64,000 bases of DNA from Bacteroidales bacterium (GCA_017427885.1 JAFRRW010000011.1:1-64000); one strand, 5' to 3'. Counted from the stretch's first letter, positions 1 through 8,392 are shown. The notes: generated by a model from the sequence alone, not told the origin. Numbers and translations are program-made.

Positions 1-1
1 G

Positions 2-1000
2 GGCCTGGAGGTGCCGACTATAATAGGGCGGCGCATATTCCCGACACTCGCAAGCACCTCATTGTTTCACCTGCTTCGTAACCCCTTCTACGTAGGGCTG
101 ATTCATGTAAACGCCTACAACGGAGACCCAGAGCAGGATGTGAAAGGTATCCATGAGGCGCTGGTGGATAAACGCACCTTCGACGCAGTTCAGGAGGTAT
201 TGGATGGAAAGAAGAAGGATACTCCCAAAATGGGCAAGACTGCCAATCCCGTCTTGTACCTGCGCCGATACCTGACCTGTCCTGTATGCGGTACCCCACT
301 CACGGGTGCAGTCAGCCGTGGCAGAGGTGGCCTATATGCCTACTACTTCTGCAACCGGGACCACAAACACTTCAATGTACGTGCAGATGCGGTGAACGAG
401 GGCTTTGTCAAGTATGTATCCAAACTCAAACCCAATAAGGCCGTCCTTGAGCTCTATAACGAAGTCCTGCAGGACATACGGGGTGAGCGGGTACGGAACA
501 ACCACGCACAGGCGGACAAGTTGGAGGCAGACGTAGTCTCGTTGGAGGAGCGTGTGAACCGTGTAAACGATTTGTATTTCGACGGGAAACTCTCCACGGC
601 AGACAGGGACAAGAACATCGCTCGTTATACGGAGCAAATCGAGCACTTGAAATACCAGATCGGCTCTCTGCGCATGAGTGCCGACCTGAAGATGAGGGAG
701 AAACTCACGTACTCTATAAACCTTATCTCGAACCTCGGAAAGTTCTTTCAATCAGCAACTTGCGAAGTTAAAAGCAAGCTCTTGGGTTCGATATTTCCCG
801 AAAAACTGTTATTCGACGGGAAAAAATATCGAACCCATTCCTTCAACGGAATGCTAAGCCTTATCTTCAAGGAAACCAAGTACTTACAAGGTAATAAAAA
901 AGAGAGCGACGTCGAAAATCGCTCTCAAAACCAGTTGGGGTGCGATGTGGGGCTCGAACCCACGACACCCAGAACCACAATCTGGTGCTCTACCAACTGA
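2..1000 (+). CDS. Large serine recombinase, 3' part (partial, hybrid C-terminus)
   Basis: The reading frame is open at the left window edge, so the N-terminal resolvase catalytic domain lies outside. What remains is the end of the recombinase domain (LLRNPFYVGLIHV), a zinc beta-ribbon (CPVCG followed by CNRDHKH) near residues 90-120, and a charged coiled coil. This order is typical of large serine integrases carried by mobile elements; such enzymes join attachment sites in phage or integrative elements. The last ~35 codons are odd: they run through the terminator of the opposite-strand tRNA-His and into that tRNA (the GLEPTTPRTTIWCSTN peptide is simply translated antisense tRNA). The native C-terminus therefore probably lay near position 900, and the present stop at 998-1000 is fortuitous. 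Family is clear; activity and the intended stop are not. Confidence 0.85.
   Translation, partial: GLEVPTIIGRRIFPTLASTSLFHLLRNPFYVGLIHVNAYNGDPEQDVKGIHEALVDKRTFDAVQEVLDGKKKDTPKMGKTANPVLYLRRYLTCPVCGTPLTGAVSRGRGGLYAYYFCNRDHKHFNVRADAVNEGFVKYVSKLKPNKAVLELYNEVLQDIRGERVRNNHAQADKLEADVVSLEERVNRVNDLYFDGKLSTADRDKNIARYTEQIEHLKYQIGSLRMSADLKMREKLTYSINLISNLGKFFQSATCEVKSKLLGSIFPEKLLFDGKKYRTHSFNGMLSLIFKETKYLQGNKKESDVENRSQNQLGCDVGLEPTTPRTTIWCSTN
896..926 (-). terminator. Rho-independent terminator of tRNA-His
   Basis: An 8-bp perfect stem (902-909 with 919-926) is followed on the minus strand by six Ts (901-896). It lies just downstream of the tRNA-His gene and inside the apparent 3' end of the recombinase ORF. 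Confidence 0.8.
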
Positions 1001-1012
1001 ACTAATCGCACC
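936..1012 (-). tRNA. tRNA-His (anticodon GTG)
   Basis: The reverse complement folds as a cloverleaf: acceptor stem starting GGTGCGAT, D-loop AGTTGGTAGA, anticodon stem CCAGA/TCTGG with loop TTGTGGT, and T-arm GGTTCGAACC. The anticodon is GTG. The extra G at position -1 facing C73 is the histidine identity pair. The 3' CCA is encoded (938-936). The adjacent recombinase makes this tRNA a plausible integration site. Confidence 0.95.
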
Positions 1013-1064
1013 GTGTCAATTGATGGATTGCAAAGGTACGAAAAAAATCAATCCTTGCAAATTC

Positions 1065-1097
1065 TTTCCGTGAAATGGAGAAAAATCCTTATATTTG
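1065..1097 (+). promoter_or_regulatory. Bacteroidetes-type promoter for the carboxylase gene
   Basis: A -7 box TATATTTG at 1090-1097 matches TAnnTTTG, with a weak -33 element TTTC at 1065-1068, 21 nt upstream. It lies 27 nt before the start codon at 1124. Confidence 0.6.
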
Positions 1098-1123
1098 TTT
1101 TTACGTAAACGAACAATAGGATT

Positions 1124-2920
1124 ATGGAAATCAATACCAAAAGGGAAATCAAGTTTTCACTGGTCTACAGGGATATGTGGCAGTCATCCGGAAGGTACAC
1201 CCCCAGGGTGGACCAACTACTGGAAGTGGCCCAGCCCATCATCGACATGAAGTGCTTCGACCGCGTGGAGACCAACGGCGGAGCCTTCGAGCAGGTCAAC
1301 CTGCTCTACGGCGAGAACCCCAATGTTGCAGTCCGCAAATGGACCGCCCCCTTCCACAAGGCCGGCATCCAGACCCATATGCTTGAAAGGGGACTCAACG
1401 CGCTGAGGATGAACCCCGTCCCTGCTGACGTGAGGGAACTGATGTTCAAGGTCAAGAAGGCCCAGGGCACCGACATCTCCCGTTCCTTCTGCGCCCTCAA
1501 CGACCCCCGCAACCTCCAGAGGTCGGTGGTCTATGCGAAGAAGGGCGGAATGATCTCCCAGGTGGCGCTTTCCATCACCTGGTCGCCCGTCCACACCGTC
1601 GAGTACTATATGGACATAGTCGACAAGGTGGTCGGATACGGCGCCGACGAGATCTGCCTCAAGGATATGGCGGGAATCGGTCGCCCCACCTCCCTCGGCC
1701 AGCTGGTGTATGAGATCAAGAAGAAATATCCCCATATCGTCGTCCAGTATCACGGGCACTCCGGTCCGGGATTCTCCCCCGCTTCGATGCTGGAGGTCGC
1801 CCGCGCGGGTGCGGACTATCTCGACGTGGCCGTCGAGCCCCTTTCCTGGGGCAAGATCCACCCGGACGTGATAACCATCCGCGAGATGATGAAGGCCGAT
1901 GGCTTCCTGGTGAAGGACCTCGACATGGACGCCTATATGGAGGTCCGCCACCTCACCCAGAAATTCATCGATGACTTCCTCGGCTACTGGATCAACCCTT
2001 CCAACAAGGAAATGTCTTCCCTGCTGGTCGGCTGCGGCCTTCCCGGAGGAATGATGGGGTCGATGATGGCAGACCTGAAGGGATTCCAGGGAGCCATCAA
2101 CGCCGCCGAAAGGGCGCACGGCCGTCCCGAGATGAGCCTCGACACCCTGATGGTGAAGCTGTTCCAGGAAGTGGAATATGTTTGGCCCCGCCTCGGATAT
2201 CCCCCCCTCGTGACCCCTTGCAGCCAATACGTGAAGAACACCGCCCTGATGAACCTGCTGAACACCCTCAACGGGAAGCCCCGCTGGACTACCATCGACA
2301 AGGACACCTGGGGGATGATCCTCGGAAAGATGGGCACCCTTCCCGGAAAGCTCGCTCCGGAGATCGTGGAGCTGGCGAAGGAAAAGGGACTCGAGTTCTA
2401 CGAGGGAGACCCTCAGGACATGTATCCGGACGAACTGCCCCGCTTCCGCCAGATGATGAAGGAAGAGGGCTGGGACGTCGGGGAAGACGAAGAGGAGCTC
2501 TTCGAATTTGCGATGCACGAGCGACAGTACAGGGATTACAAGAGCGGTGTGGCCAAGGAAAGGTTCAACAAGGACCTCGCCGATCTCAAGGCCAAGGCCG
2601 GAGCCCCCATCGAGGTGGTGCGTCCCGTCGTGGAGATGCCCAAGTTCGACGTCGAAGAATATGCGAAACGCTATCCCCACGCCGTTCCCGTCCAGGTTCC
2701 CGCAAAGGGAGAACTCGTGTGGCAGGTGGATGTCGATGACGACAGTTCCGCCCCTATCGCCGGCACGGCGGTAAAGGCCGGGGAGCCTATGGGATATGTC
2801 CAGACCTGGTACGGAATGGAAGAGATAGTTCCAGCCATAACAGGAAGGGTCGTCACCGTAACCGGCAGGCAGGGCGACAAGGTCGCCAAAGGCGAAATCG
2901 TCGCCTTCATCCAGGAATAA
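1124..2920 (+). CDS. Carboxyltransferase-domain protein (pyruvate carboxylase subunit B / oxaloacetate decarboxylase alpha-like)
   Basis: A 598-residue HMGL-like TIM barrel plus conserved carboxylase domain, as in the carboxyltransferase half of pyruvate carboxylase or oxaloacetate decarboxylase. Visible motifs are YRDMWQSSGRYT near the N-terminus (the family RDxxQS site), LKDMAGIGRPT, VQYHGHSGPG and AGADYLDVAVEP, which form the metal and oxo-acid site. The C-terminal ~65 residues have the beta-hairpin pattern of a biotinyl/lipoyl carrier (two PxxG turns, GDKVAKGE). Where biotin carriers have AMKM this one reads WYGMEE, so the biotinylated lysine is missing. It may use a separate carrier protein, or have changed function. 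No biotin carboxylase or carrier gene is nearby. The fold is confident; the exact reaction is not. Confidence 0.8.
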   Translation: MEINTKREIKFSLVYRDMWQSSGRYTPRVDQLLEVAQPIIDMKCFDRVETNGGAFEQVNLLYGENPNVAVRKWTAPFHKAGIQTHMLERGLNALRMNPVPADVRELMFKVKKAQGTDISRSFCALNDPRNLQRSVVYAKKGGMISQVALSITWSPVHTVEYYMDIVDKVVGYGADEICLKDMAGIGRPTSLGQLVYEIKKKYPHIVVQYHGHSGPGFSPASMLEVARAGADYLDVAVEPLSWGKIHPDVITIREMMKADGFLVKDLDMDAYMEVRHLTQKFIDDFLGYWINPSNKEMSSLLVGCGLPGGMMGSMMADLKGFQGAINAAERAHGRPEMSLDTLMVKLFQEVEYVWPRLGYPPLVTPCSQYVKNTALMNLLNTLNGKPRWTTIDKDTWGMILGKMGTLPGKLAPEIVELAKEKGLEFYEGDPQDMYPDELPRFRQMMKEEGWDVGEDEEELFEFAMHERQYRDYKSGVAKERFNKDLADLKAKAGAPIEVVRPVVEMPKFDVEEYAKRYPHAVPVQVPAKGELVWQVDVDDDSSAPIAGTAVKAGEPMGYVQTWYGMEEIVPAITGRVVTVTGRQGDKVAKGEIVAFIQE

Positions 2921-2940
2921 TCCTGCATTCTGACGGACTG

Positions 2941-2983
2941 TTGAAGTTCCGGCATCGCTGAAAAAGGCGGGCCGGAACTTCAA
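2941..2983. repeat. Inverted repeat / hairpin between carboxylase and radC
   Basis: Perfect 13-bp arms (2941-2953 TTGAAGTTCCGGC, 2971-2983 its complement) with a 17-nt loop. It may act as a terminator, though no T-run follows directly on the plus strand. Its flanks resemble the palindrome at 55235-55305 (shared GACTGTTG, TTCC, GGAA, TTCAA and TCATCC blocks in the same order). Confidence 0.7.
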
Positions 2984-3021
2984 TCATCCGCTGACAACGA
3001 AATACTTAAACTTTGAAAAAC

Positions 3022-3711
3022 ATGAAGATGAAAGAACTGTGCGCGGAAGACAGGCCGCGCGAAAAGATGCTCCGCCTTGGAGCCTCCTTCCTGTCGAACT
3101 CCGAACTTCTGGCCATTCTTCTCCGTACCGGGACCAGGCAGAAAAATGCACTGGAAATAGCTTCGTCCCTCCTTTTTGAGACCGGCAACAGCCTCCGGGA
3201 ACTGGCAGGGCTGTCCACGGACAGACTTCGCCGCATCTGCGGCATAGGGACCGGGAAGGCGGCCACCCTGACCGCCGCGATGGAACTCGGGAAACGCTAT
3301 GTCCTGGAAGTGAAGGACGGCGGCTGCGTCACGGTCAAGAGCGCCAGGGCGGTCTTCGACCTGATGATTCCCAAACTCCTGGGCCTGAAGGAGGAACAGG
3401 CCTGGGTCCTTTACCTCAACAGGGCGGGCCGGCTGATAGACAGGGAACTCCTGAGCACCGGAGGACTTGACAGCACTACGGTGGACTCAAAAGTAGTTGT
3501 CCGCCACGCCCTGGACAAGCACGCCGGAGGCGTCATCCTCATCCACAACCATCCTTCCGGCAACCCCCGCCCGGGAGAAACCGACCTTATGGTGACGGGA
3601 ATGCTCCGGAACGCCCTCTCCACCTTCGACATCGACCTTACCGACCACGTGATAATCAGCGACAGGCAATATTTCAGCTTCGCCGACGAAAGGGTCCGGG
3701 ACGGGCTGTGA
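3022..3711 (+). CDS. radC: RadC/JAB-domain protein
   Basis: A 229-residue protein of the UPF0758/RadC family. The N-terminal helix-hairpin-helix region (GIGTGKAATLTAAMELGKR) is followed by a JAB/MPN metalloprotease-like domain with the full zinc motif HNHPSG followed by D eight residues later (IHNHPSGNPRPGETD). RadC was named as a repair protein, but its biochemical role is unsettled. An upstream TTG (3013) is also in frame; I chose the ATG at 3022, which gives the usual family length, though ATG 3028 is equally possible. It sits alone between a hairpin and the upp promoter. Confidence 0.92.
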   Translation: MKMKELCAEDRPREKMLRLGASFLSNSELLAILLRTGTRQKNALEIASSLLFETGNSLRELAGLSTDRLRRICGIGTGKAATLTAAMELGKRYVLEVKDGGCVTVKSARAVFDLMIPKLLGLKEEQAWVLYLNRAGRLIDRELLSTGGLDSTTVDSKVVVRHALDKHAGGVILIHNHPSGNPRPGETDLMVTGMLRNALSTFDIDLTDHVIISDRQYFSFADERVRDGL

Positions 3712-3719
3712 AACATATT

Positions 3720-3752
3720 ATTTCGTAAATCCGGAATAATAGTTTATATTTG
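3720..3752 (+). promoter_or_regulatory. Promoter for upp
   Basis: TATATTTG at 3745-3752 fits the -7 consensus TAnnTTTG. A TTTC at 3720-3723, 21 nt upstream, is a possible weak -33 element. The start codon follows 27 nt downstream. Confidence 0.6.
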
Positions 3753-3779
3753 TTTTTCGGACAGATCAATCATTCAGCT

Positions 3780-4433
3780 ATGAAAGTCATCAACATCGGC
3801 GAGACCAATTCCGTCGCCAACACCTTTATGGCACAGATGCGCGACATCAAGATCCAGAAGGATCCGATGCGTTTCCGCGCAAACCTCAGGAGACTGGGTA
3901 ACATCTTTGCCTATGAGATTAGCAAGACCTTGGCGTACAGTGAGAAAGAGGTTGTGACTCCCCTCGGGACGGCCGTCGTGCCCACCTTCGACACTCCCCT
4001 GGTGGCAGCCACCATCCTCAGGGCCGGAATCCCCCTCCACGAAGGCATCATCGACGTCCTGGACGGTTGCGAAAGCGCCTTCATAGCCGCCTTCCGCAAA
4101 TACCACAGGGGTGACGACTATCATATAAAGATCGAATACTGCACCTGCCCGAGCCTCACCGGAAAGACGCTCATCCTGTCCGACACGATGCTAGCGACGG
4201 GTTCCTCGATGGAAATCGCGTGGTACAAGCTTCAGGACCAGGGAGGGACGCCCGACTACACCCATTTCGTCTGCCCGATTTCCAGCGTCTATGCCATAGA
4301 ATTCCTCCAGAAGAAACTTCCGAAAAACGCCACCCTATGGACCTGCGCCATAGACGAAGAACTCACCAGCCAGTCCTACATCGTTCCCGGACTGGGAGAT
4401 GCGGGAGACCTTGCCTACGGAGCAAAGATCTAA
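3780..4433 (+). CDS. upp: Uracil phosphoribosyltransferase
   Basis: A 217-residue cytosolic enzyme of pyrimidine salvage that converts uracil and PRPP to UMP. The PRPP-binding stretch is visible as LILSDTMLATGSSM, and the C-terminal uracil-binding loop ends in GLGDAGDLAYG. The ORF is open further upstream (from 3750), but the ATG at 3780 is chosen because it follows the promoter and gives the family N-terminus MKVINIGE. Its stop lies 1 bp from the converging rpoN stop. Confidence 0.95.
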   Translation: MKVINIGETNSVANTFMAQMRDIKIQKDPMRFRANLRRLGNIFAYEISKTLAYSEKEVVTPLGTAVVPTFDTPLVAATILRAGIPLHEGIIDVLDGCESAFIAAFRKYHRGDDYHIKIEYCTCPSLTGKTLILSDTMLATGSSMEIAWYKLQDQGGTPDYTHFVCPISSVYAIEFLQKKLPKNATLWTCAIDEELTSQSYIVPGLGDAGDLAYGAKI

Positions 4434-4434
4434 T

Positions 4435-5841
4435 CTACAACTGCTTGCGTAATCTCGCCTTGGGAATGTCGAGCTGGTCGCGGTATTTCGCGATGGTTCG
4501 GCGGGCGACCTTGTAGCCCTTCTTGTTCATCTCCGCCACCAGCTGGTCGTCGGTCAGGGGCTTGTGCTTGTCCTCAGCATCGACGCACTCCCTGAGCGCT
4601 TTCTTGAGTTCGCGGGTGGACACCTCCTCCCCTTCCTCGTTCTCAAGTCCTTCGGAGAAGAAATATTTCAAGGGATAAATCCCGAAATGGGTTTCTATGT
4701 ATTTGGAATTCACCACCCTGGAGATGGTGGATATGTCGAAGCCGGTCTTCTCGGCTATGTCCTTGAGGACCATCGGGCGGAGGTTGGTCTCATCACCGTC
4801 GAGGAAATAGTCGTGCTGGTAGTCGAGGATGGCCTGCATAGTGCTCCTGAGGGTGTTCTGCCTCTGTTTCAGAGCCTCCACGAACCATTTGGCCGAATCC
4901 AGCTTTTGCTTGACGAAGGAGGCCGCCTCCCTCTGTTCCCTGGAAGATGAACTGTTGGTCTCGCTCAGGATGCTGGAGTATTTCTTGTTCACCCTGATCT
5001 CGGGAATGGAGAACCGGGGCATCGAAAGTTTCATCTCCCCGTCCTCGATGGAAAGGACGAAGTCGGGAACTATCTGCTGGGCCTGGTCGTTGTAGGAATC
5101 GTCGATCTGACCGCCCGGGGAGGGATTGAGTTTCAGTATCCTGTTCATTGCCGCCTTCAGTTCCTCCTCCCCTATTCCCATACGGCTCATTATTTTCTGG
5201 AAATGCCTGTTGGAAAAATCCTGGAAATGGTCCGTGAGAAGGGTTATGGCATTGACCACCTCGGGAGTCTGCTTGAGGGCTTTCAGCTGGAGCAGGAGAC
5301 ACTCCCGCAGGTTCCTTGCCCCAACCCCGGTGGGCTCGAACTCCTGTATTATCCCTAGCAGCCTTTCAACCTCCTCGGAATCAGTCTCGATGTTGGCCCG
5401 GAAGGCCAGGTCGTCCACCAGGCTCTCGGTGTCGCGCCGGAGATAGCCGTCCTCGTCGAGGCTGCCGATGATGAAGGCCGCCACCTCATACTCGTGACGG
5501 GTGAGGTTCCTGAAACCCAGCTGGTCCATCAGGCTCTTGGTGAAACTGTCCTTGACCGCGAAGGTGTTGTACCTGGGAAGTTCGTCCTTTCCGTAGTTGT
5601 TCACCTTGAGACGGTAGGCCGGAATGGGATCGTCCTCGTCGATCTCGTCTATGGATATGTCCTTGGGTTCGTCGTCGTCCTTTTCGGAAGGCTGGGGGTC
5701 GTCAAGGACCGGATTGTCCTCAAGCTCGTCCTTTATGCGCTGCTCGAGCTCCTGGATGGGGAGCTCGATGAGCTTTATGGTCTGTATCTGAAGCGGAGAA
5801 AGCTTCTGAGTCAGCTTGAGTTCCAGTCCCTGCTTGAGCAT
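4435..5841 (-). CDS. rpoN: RNA polymerase sigma-54 factor
   Basis: A 468-residue sigma-54 with all three parts: the N-terminal activator-interaction region (LTQKLSPLQIQTIKLIELP), an acidic linker rich in D and E (residues ~50-75), the core-binding domain, and the C-terminal RpoN box (ARRTIAKYRDQLDIPKARL) that reads -24/-12 promoters. It requires an AAA+ activator, none of which is encoded here. It is the last gene of a minus-strand set with the SPOR and LEA-like genes (3-bp gap to SPOR). Confidence 0.95.
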   Translation of the reverse strand: MLKQGLELKLTQKLSPLQIQTIKLIELPIQELEQRIKDELEDNPVLDDPQPSEKDDDEPKDISIDEIDEDDPIPAYRLKVNNYGKDELPRYNTFAVKDSFTKSLMDQLGFRNLTRHEYEVAAFIIGSLDEDGYLRRDTESLVDDLAFRANIETDSEEVERLLGIIQEFEPTGVGARNLRECLLLQLKALKQTPEVVNAITLLTDHFQDFSNRHFQKIMSRMGIGEEELKAAMNRILKLNPSPGGQIDDSYNDQAQQIVPDFVLSIEDGEMKLSMPRFSIPEIRVNKKYSSILSETNSSSSREQREAASFVKQKLDSAKWFVEALKQRQNTLRSTMQAILDYQHDYFLDGDETNLRPMVLKDIAEKTGFDISTISRVVNSKYIETHFGIYPLKYFFSEGLENEEGEEVSTRELKKALRECVDAEDKHKPLTDDQLVAEMNKKGYKVARRTIAKYRDQLDIPKARLRKQL

Positions 5842-5844
5842 AGG

Positions 5845-6432
5845 CTAATTCTTTTGCTCCACGGGTCTCATCACGAGGACCGTGTCGGCGACATAGGACC
5901 GCCTCTTGTCCACTATGGGATAATTGATCTTTTCCCTCACCACGAAAGACGAGGGGAACTCAGACTTGATGGCATTGAGCAGCTGGAGGGCCTCAGACCT
6001 GGTACGGAAATCACCTACAGTCACCTTGAAGAAAGGATTGGAATATGTCCTGTAGACGGCCATTCCGGGATACATCCCCTTGAAACGGCCGGCGGCGGCC
6101 TCGGAAGCCCCGCGGGAATTCTGCTTGTTGTCGAAGAATATCCTCACGCGGTAGCCGGTGATGGAACGCGAGGAGTTCCCCGCAAAAGTCTTCGTCATCG
6201 CCGACTGGATGGCCTGGGACTGACGGATGTTGACGTCAGCCTTGTCCCCCTTGGACTTTTTGGGAAGGATGGAGAATATGCTCTTCCCCGAAAGGGTGGA
6301 GTCCTGGGTGGCGGCAGGCCTGAAAACCAGGGAATCCACCAGGTTGTACCCCGACGGCACAACCACGTCCTGCGCCCTGAGGCCCAGGCCCGCAGTTGCA
6401 AGTGCCAATATGACTGTCAAAACCTTTTTCAT
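5845..6432 (-). CDS. Exported SPOR-domain protein
   Basis: A 195-residue protein with a Sec signal peptide (MKKVLTVILALATAGLGLRAQ, cleaved after RA). Residues ~90-190 form a SPOR-type repeat (YRVRIFFDNKQNSRGA, YSNPFFKVTVGDFRTRSEA, LLNAIKSEFP), a fold that binds denuded peptidoglycan at division sites. Its start overlaps the upstream lipoprotein stop by 4 bp (ATGA) and rpoN follows after 3 bp, so the three are very likely co-transcribed. A link between sigma-54 and envelope proteins is only positional. Confidence 0.8.
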   Translation of the reverse strand: MKKVLTVILALATAGLGLRAQDVVVPSGYNLVDSLVFRPAATQDSTLSGKSIFSILPKKSKGDKADVNIRQSQAIQSAMTKTFAGNSSRSITGYRVRIFFDNKQNSRGASEAAAGRFKGMYPGMAVYRTYSNPFFKVTVGDFRTRSEALQLLNAIKSEFPSSFVVREKINYPIVDKRRSYVADTVLVMRPVEQKN

Positions 6433-6932
6433 ATCGTAGTCTGCTGTGAACGGGAACCCTGCCCTCCTTTCTCGGTAAGCAGGTCGTCTATCTTCAAATC
6501 CTTGAACTTGAGCGTCTTGCCCAATCCTTTCTTAAGCTTGACCCTGGCGTTGATGTCGGCGGTGAAATCCTCCGTGGGCCCGCCTAGCAGGCCTATGAGC
6601 CTGGTCAGGGACACTCCCCCGGCGAGACTCGCCTCGCAGGGCAGGTCATACACCCTGACGCTCTTCCTGGCCACGGCCACCCCGTCCGACTTGAAATATA
6701 CTATATCCTCTCCCCTGAACTTGATCACCCCTTCCACATCCTGGATACCGAAGGCGAAAGTGGGGTTGTCGATTTCCAGGGCGAGGACGGCGCTGGCGGC
6801 ACGCAGCCCCCTGGGGGTGAACGATTCGACCCCGCAGGAGTTTATCTTGATGTCATCCACCTTGGAGCATCCGGCCGCCGAAAGGAGGCAGGCCAGGGCC
6901 AGGGGTAACAGTATTCCGACTATCCTTTTCAT
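6429..6932 (-). CDS. LEA14-like lipoprotein
   Basis: A 167-residue lipoprotein: signal peptide with lipobox SAAGC (lipidated Cys22), then an Ig-like beta domain of the late-embryogenesis/WHy type (ALEIDNPTFAFGIQDVEGVIKFRG has the typical N-P-F pattern). The molecular role of bacterial members is unknown. It is the first gene of the group with the SPOR protein and rpoN. The -7 box ends only five bases before the ATG, so the message may be leaderless. Confidence 0.7.
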   Translation of the reverse strand: MKRIVGILLPLALACLLSAAGCSKVDDIKINSCGVESFTPRGLRAASAVLALEIDNPTFAFGIQDVEGVIKFRGEDIVYFKSDGVAVARKSVRVYDLPCEASLAGGVSLTRLIGLLGGPTEDFTADINARVKLKKGLGKTLKFKDLKIDDLLTEKGGQGSRSQQTTI

Positions 6933-6937
6933 CCCTA

Positions 6938-6970
6938 CAAAGTTATAAAAAAAATAGATATCCGTTCAAA
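6938..6970 (-). promoter_or_regulatory. Promoter of the LEA-SPOR-rpoN operon, possibly leaderless
   Basis: On the minus strand, TTTG (6970-6967), 21 nt, then TAACTTTG (6945-6938), then TAGGG and the ATG at 6932. The expected start of transcription falls at or next to the start codon. It overlaps the divergent miaB promoter region. Confidence 0.65.
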
Positions 6971-6975
6971 AGTCC

Positions 6976-6983
6976 TATCTTTG
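6976..6983 (+). promoter_or_regulatory. -7 box for miaB
   Basis: TATCTTTG matches TAnnTTTG and lies 22 nt upstream of the miaB ATG. No good -33 box is seen, only an AT-rich stretch. Confidence 0.5.
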
Positions 6984-7005
6984 CCTGGTCTTACCGCTTT
7001 GGACA

Positions 7006-8325
7006 ATGGGCAAGAAGGTTTATATCGAGACATACGGGTGCCAGATGAACGTCGCCGACACCGAAGTGATTTTTTCCATCCTCGCAAAGGAAGGATATTC
7101 AAGGACTTCCGAGATAGGAGAGGCCGACCTCATTATGGCGAACACCTGTTCTGTCAGGGACAATGCCGAGCAGAGGATATGGGGAAGGATAGCCGTCTTC
7201 GACAAGGAGAGGGAATCCCGTCCCGGAGTGGTGGTGGGAATTCTGGGGTGCATGGCCGAGAGGCTCAAGGACAAGCTCCTCGATACGGGGAAGATCGACC
7301 TCGTGGCAGGCCCTGACGCCTACAGGGCCCTCCCCAGGATGCTTCGCGACATTTCCGAAGGTCCCCAGATAGAGGTGATGCTTTCCCGGTCCGAGACCTA
7401 TGACGACATAATCCCGGTGAGGACCGACAGGAACGGGGTTTCCGCCTTCATATCCATAATGAGGGGATGCAACAACGTATGTTCCTACTGCGTAGTCCCC
7501 TACACCCGCGGGGCGGAGCGCAGCCGCGACCCTAAGACGATAGTCCGGGAGGCCTGCGACGTCTTCTCGAAGGGTTACAGGGAGGTCACCCTACTCGGCC
7601 AGAACGTCGATTCGTACCTTTGGAAAGACCCCGACGGAAATGACGTCGGTTTCGCCGCCCTACTCGGGGCGGTCGCTGAGATAAGCCCGCTTCTGAGGGT
7701 ACGGTTCTCCACTTCCAACCCCCAGGACATCAGTGAAGAAGTCATACGGACGATGGCCGCCCATCCCAACATCTGCCGCCACATCCATCTTCCCGTCCAG
7801 TCAGGAAGCGACCCCGTCCTTGAAAGGATGAGGAGGAGATACACCAGGGAGGGTTATCTCGAGAAGGTTTCGATGATACGCTCGGTACTTCCCGACATCT
7901 GCCTTTCCACCGACGTCATCGCCGGTTTCTGCGGCGAAACCGAGGAAGACCACCGGCTGACCCTTTCCCTTTTCAGCGAGGTAGGCTTCGACGCCGCCTT
8001 CATGTTCCGCTATTCCGAGAGGCCCGGAACCCTGGCCGCAAGGAAATACGCCGACGACGTGCCCGAAGAGGTGAAGATCCGCAGGCTCAACGAAATCATA
8101 GAACTCCAGAACTCCCTCAGCCTCGAAAGCAACCGGAGGGACGTCGGAAAGAGGTTCGAAGTCCTGGTGGAAGGGCCTTCGAAAAGGAACGGGGACGAGT
8201 TCTGCGGCAGGACTACGGGCAACAAGATGTGCGTCTTCCCCGCCTCCTCGCTAAAGGCCGGAGACTACGTCGACGTAGTGGTCAGGGACTGCACCAGCGC
8301 CACCCTTTTCTGCGATCTAGCCTGA
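7006..8325 (+). CDS. miaB: tRNA-2-methylthio-N6-dimethylallyladenosine synthase
   Basis: A 439-residue radical-SAM methylthiotransferase that modifies A37 of tRNAs reading UNN codons. The N-terminal UPF0004 domain supplies three cluster cysteines (YGCQMN, NTCSVRDNAE, LGCMAE). The radical-SAM motif is RGCNNVCSYCVVPYTRG, and a TRAM domain ends the protein (FEVLVEGPSKRNGDEFCGRT). The NTCSVR signature and family length favour MiaB over RimO or MtaB. It is transcribed alone, divergently from the LEA-SPOR-rpoN operon. Confidence 0.95.
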   Translation: MGKKVYIETYGCQMNVADTEVIFSILAKEGYSRTSEIGEADLIMANTCSVRDNAEQRIWGRIAVFDKERESRPGVVVGILGCMAERLKDKLLDTGKIDLVAGPDAYRALPRMLRDISEGPQIEVMLSRSETYDDIIPVRTDRNGVSAFISIMRGCNNVCSYCVVPYTRGAERSRDPKTIVREACDVFSKGYREVTLLGQNVDSYLWKDPDGNDVGFAALLGAVAEISPLLRVRFSTSNPQDISEEVIRTMAAHPNICRHIHLPVQSGSDPVLERMRRRYTREGYLEKVSMIRSVLPDICLSTDVIAGFCGETEEDHRLTLSLFSEVGFDAAFMFRYSERPGTLAARKYADDVPEEVKIRRLNEIIELQNSLSLESNRRDVGKRFEVLVEGPSKRNGDEFCGRTTGNKMCVFPASSLKAGDYVDVVVRDCTSATLFCDLA

Positions 8326-8329
8326 GTTT

Positions 8330-8361
8330 TTTGCTATTCACAATAATTATGGCTATCTTGG
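8330..8361 (+). promoter_or_regulatory. Candidate promoter of the glycerol operon
   Basis: TTTG at 8330-8333, 20 nt, then TATCTTGG at 8354-8361 (one mismatch to TAnnTTTG). It lies just after miaB and upstream of the isomerase-like gene. Confidence 0.55.
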
Positions 8362-8392
8362 TTGTTCGGAAAACAATCAAATGTACCGCTAT

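Noticed and set aside
1217-2983. 588-codon open frame antisense to the carboxylase gene
   Set aside because: It is a product of G/C-rich third positions opposite a clear gene; its translation has no family motifs and no promoter.
5494-6948. 484-codon plus-strand frame opposite rpoN, SPOR and LEA-like genes
   Set aside because: It spans three recognisable minus-strand genes and changes character at each, as a shadow would.
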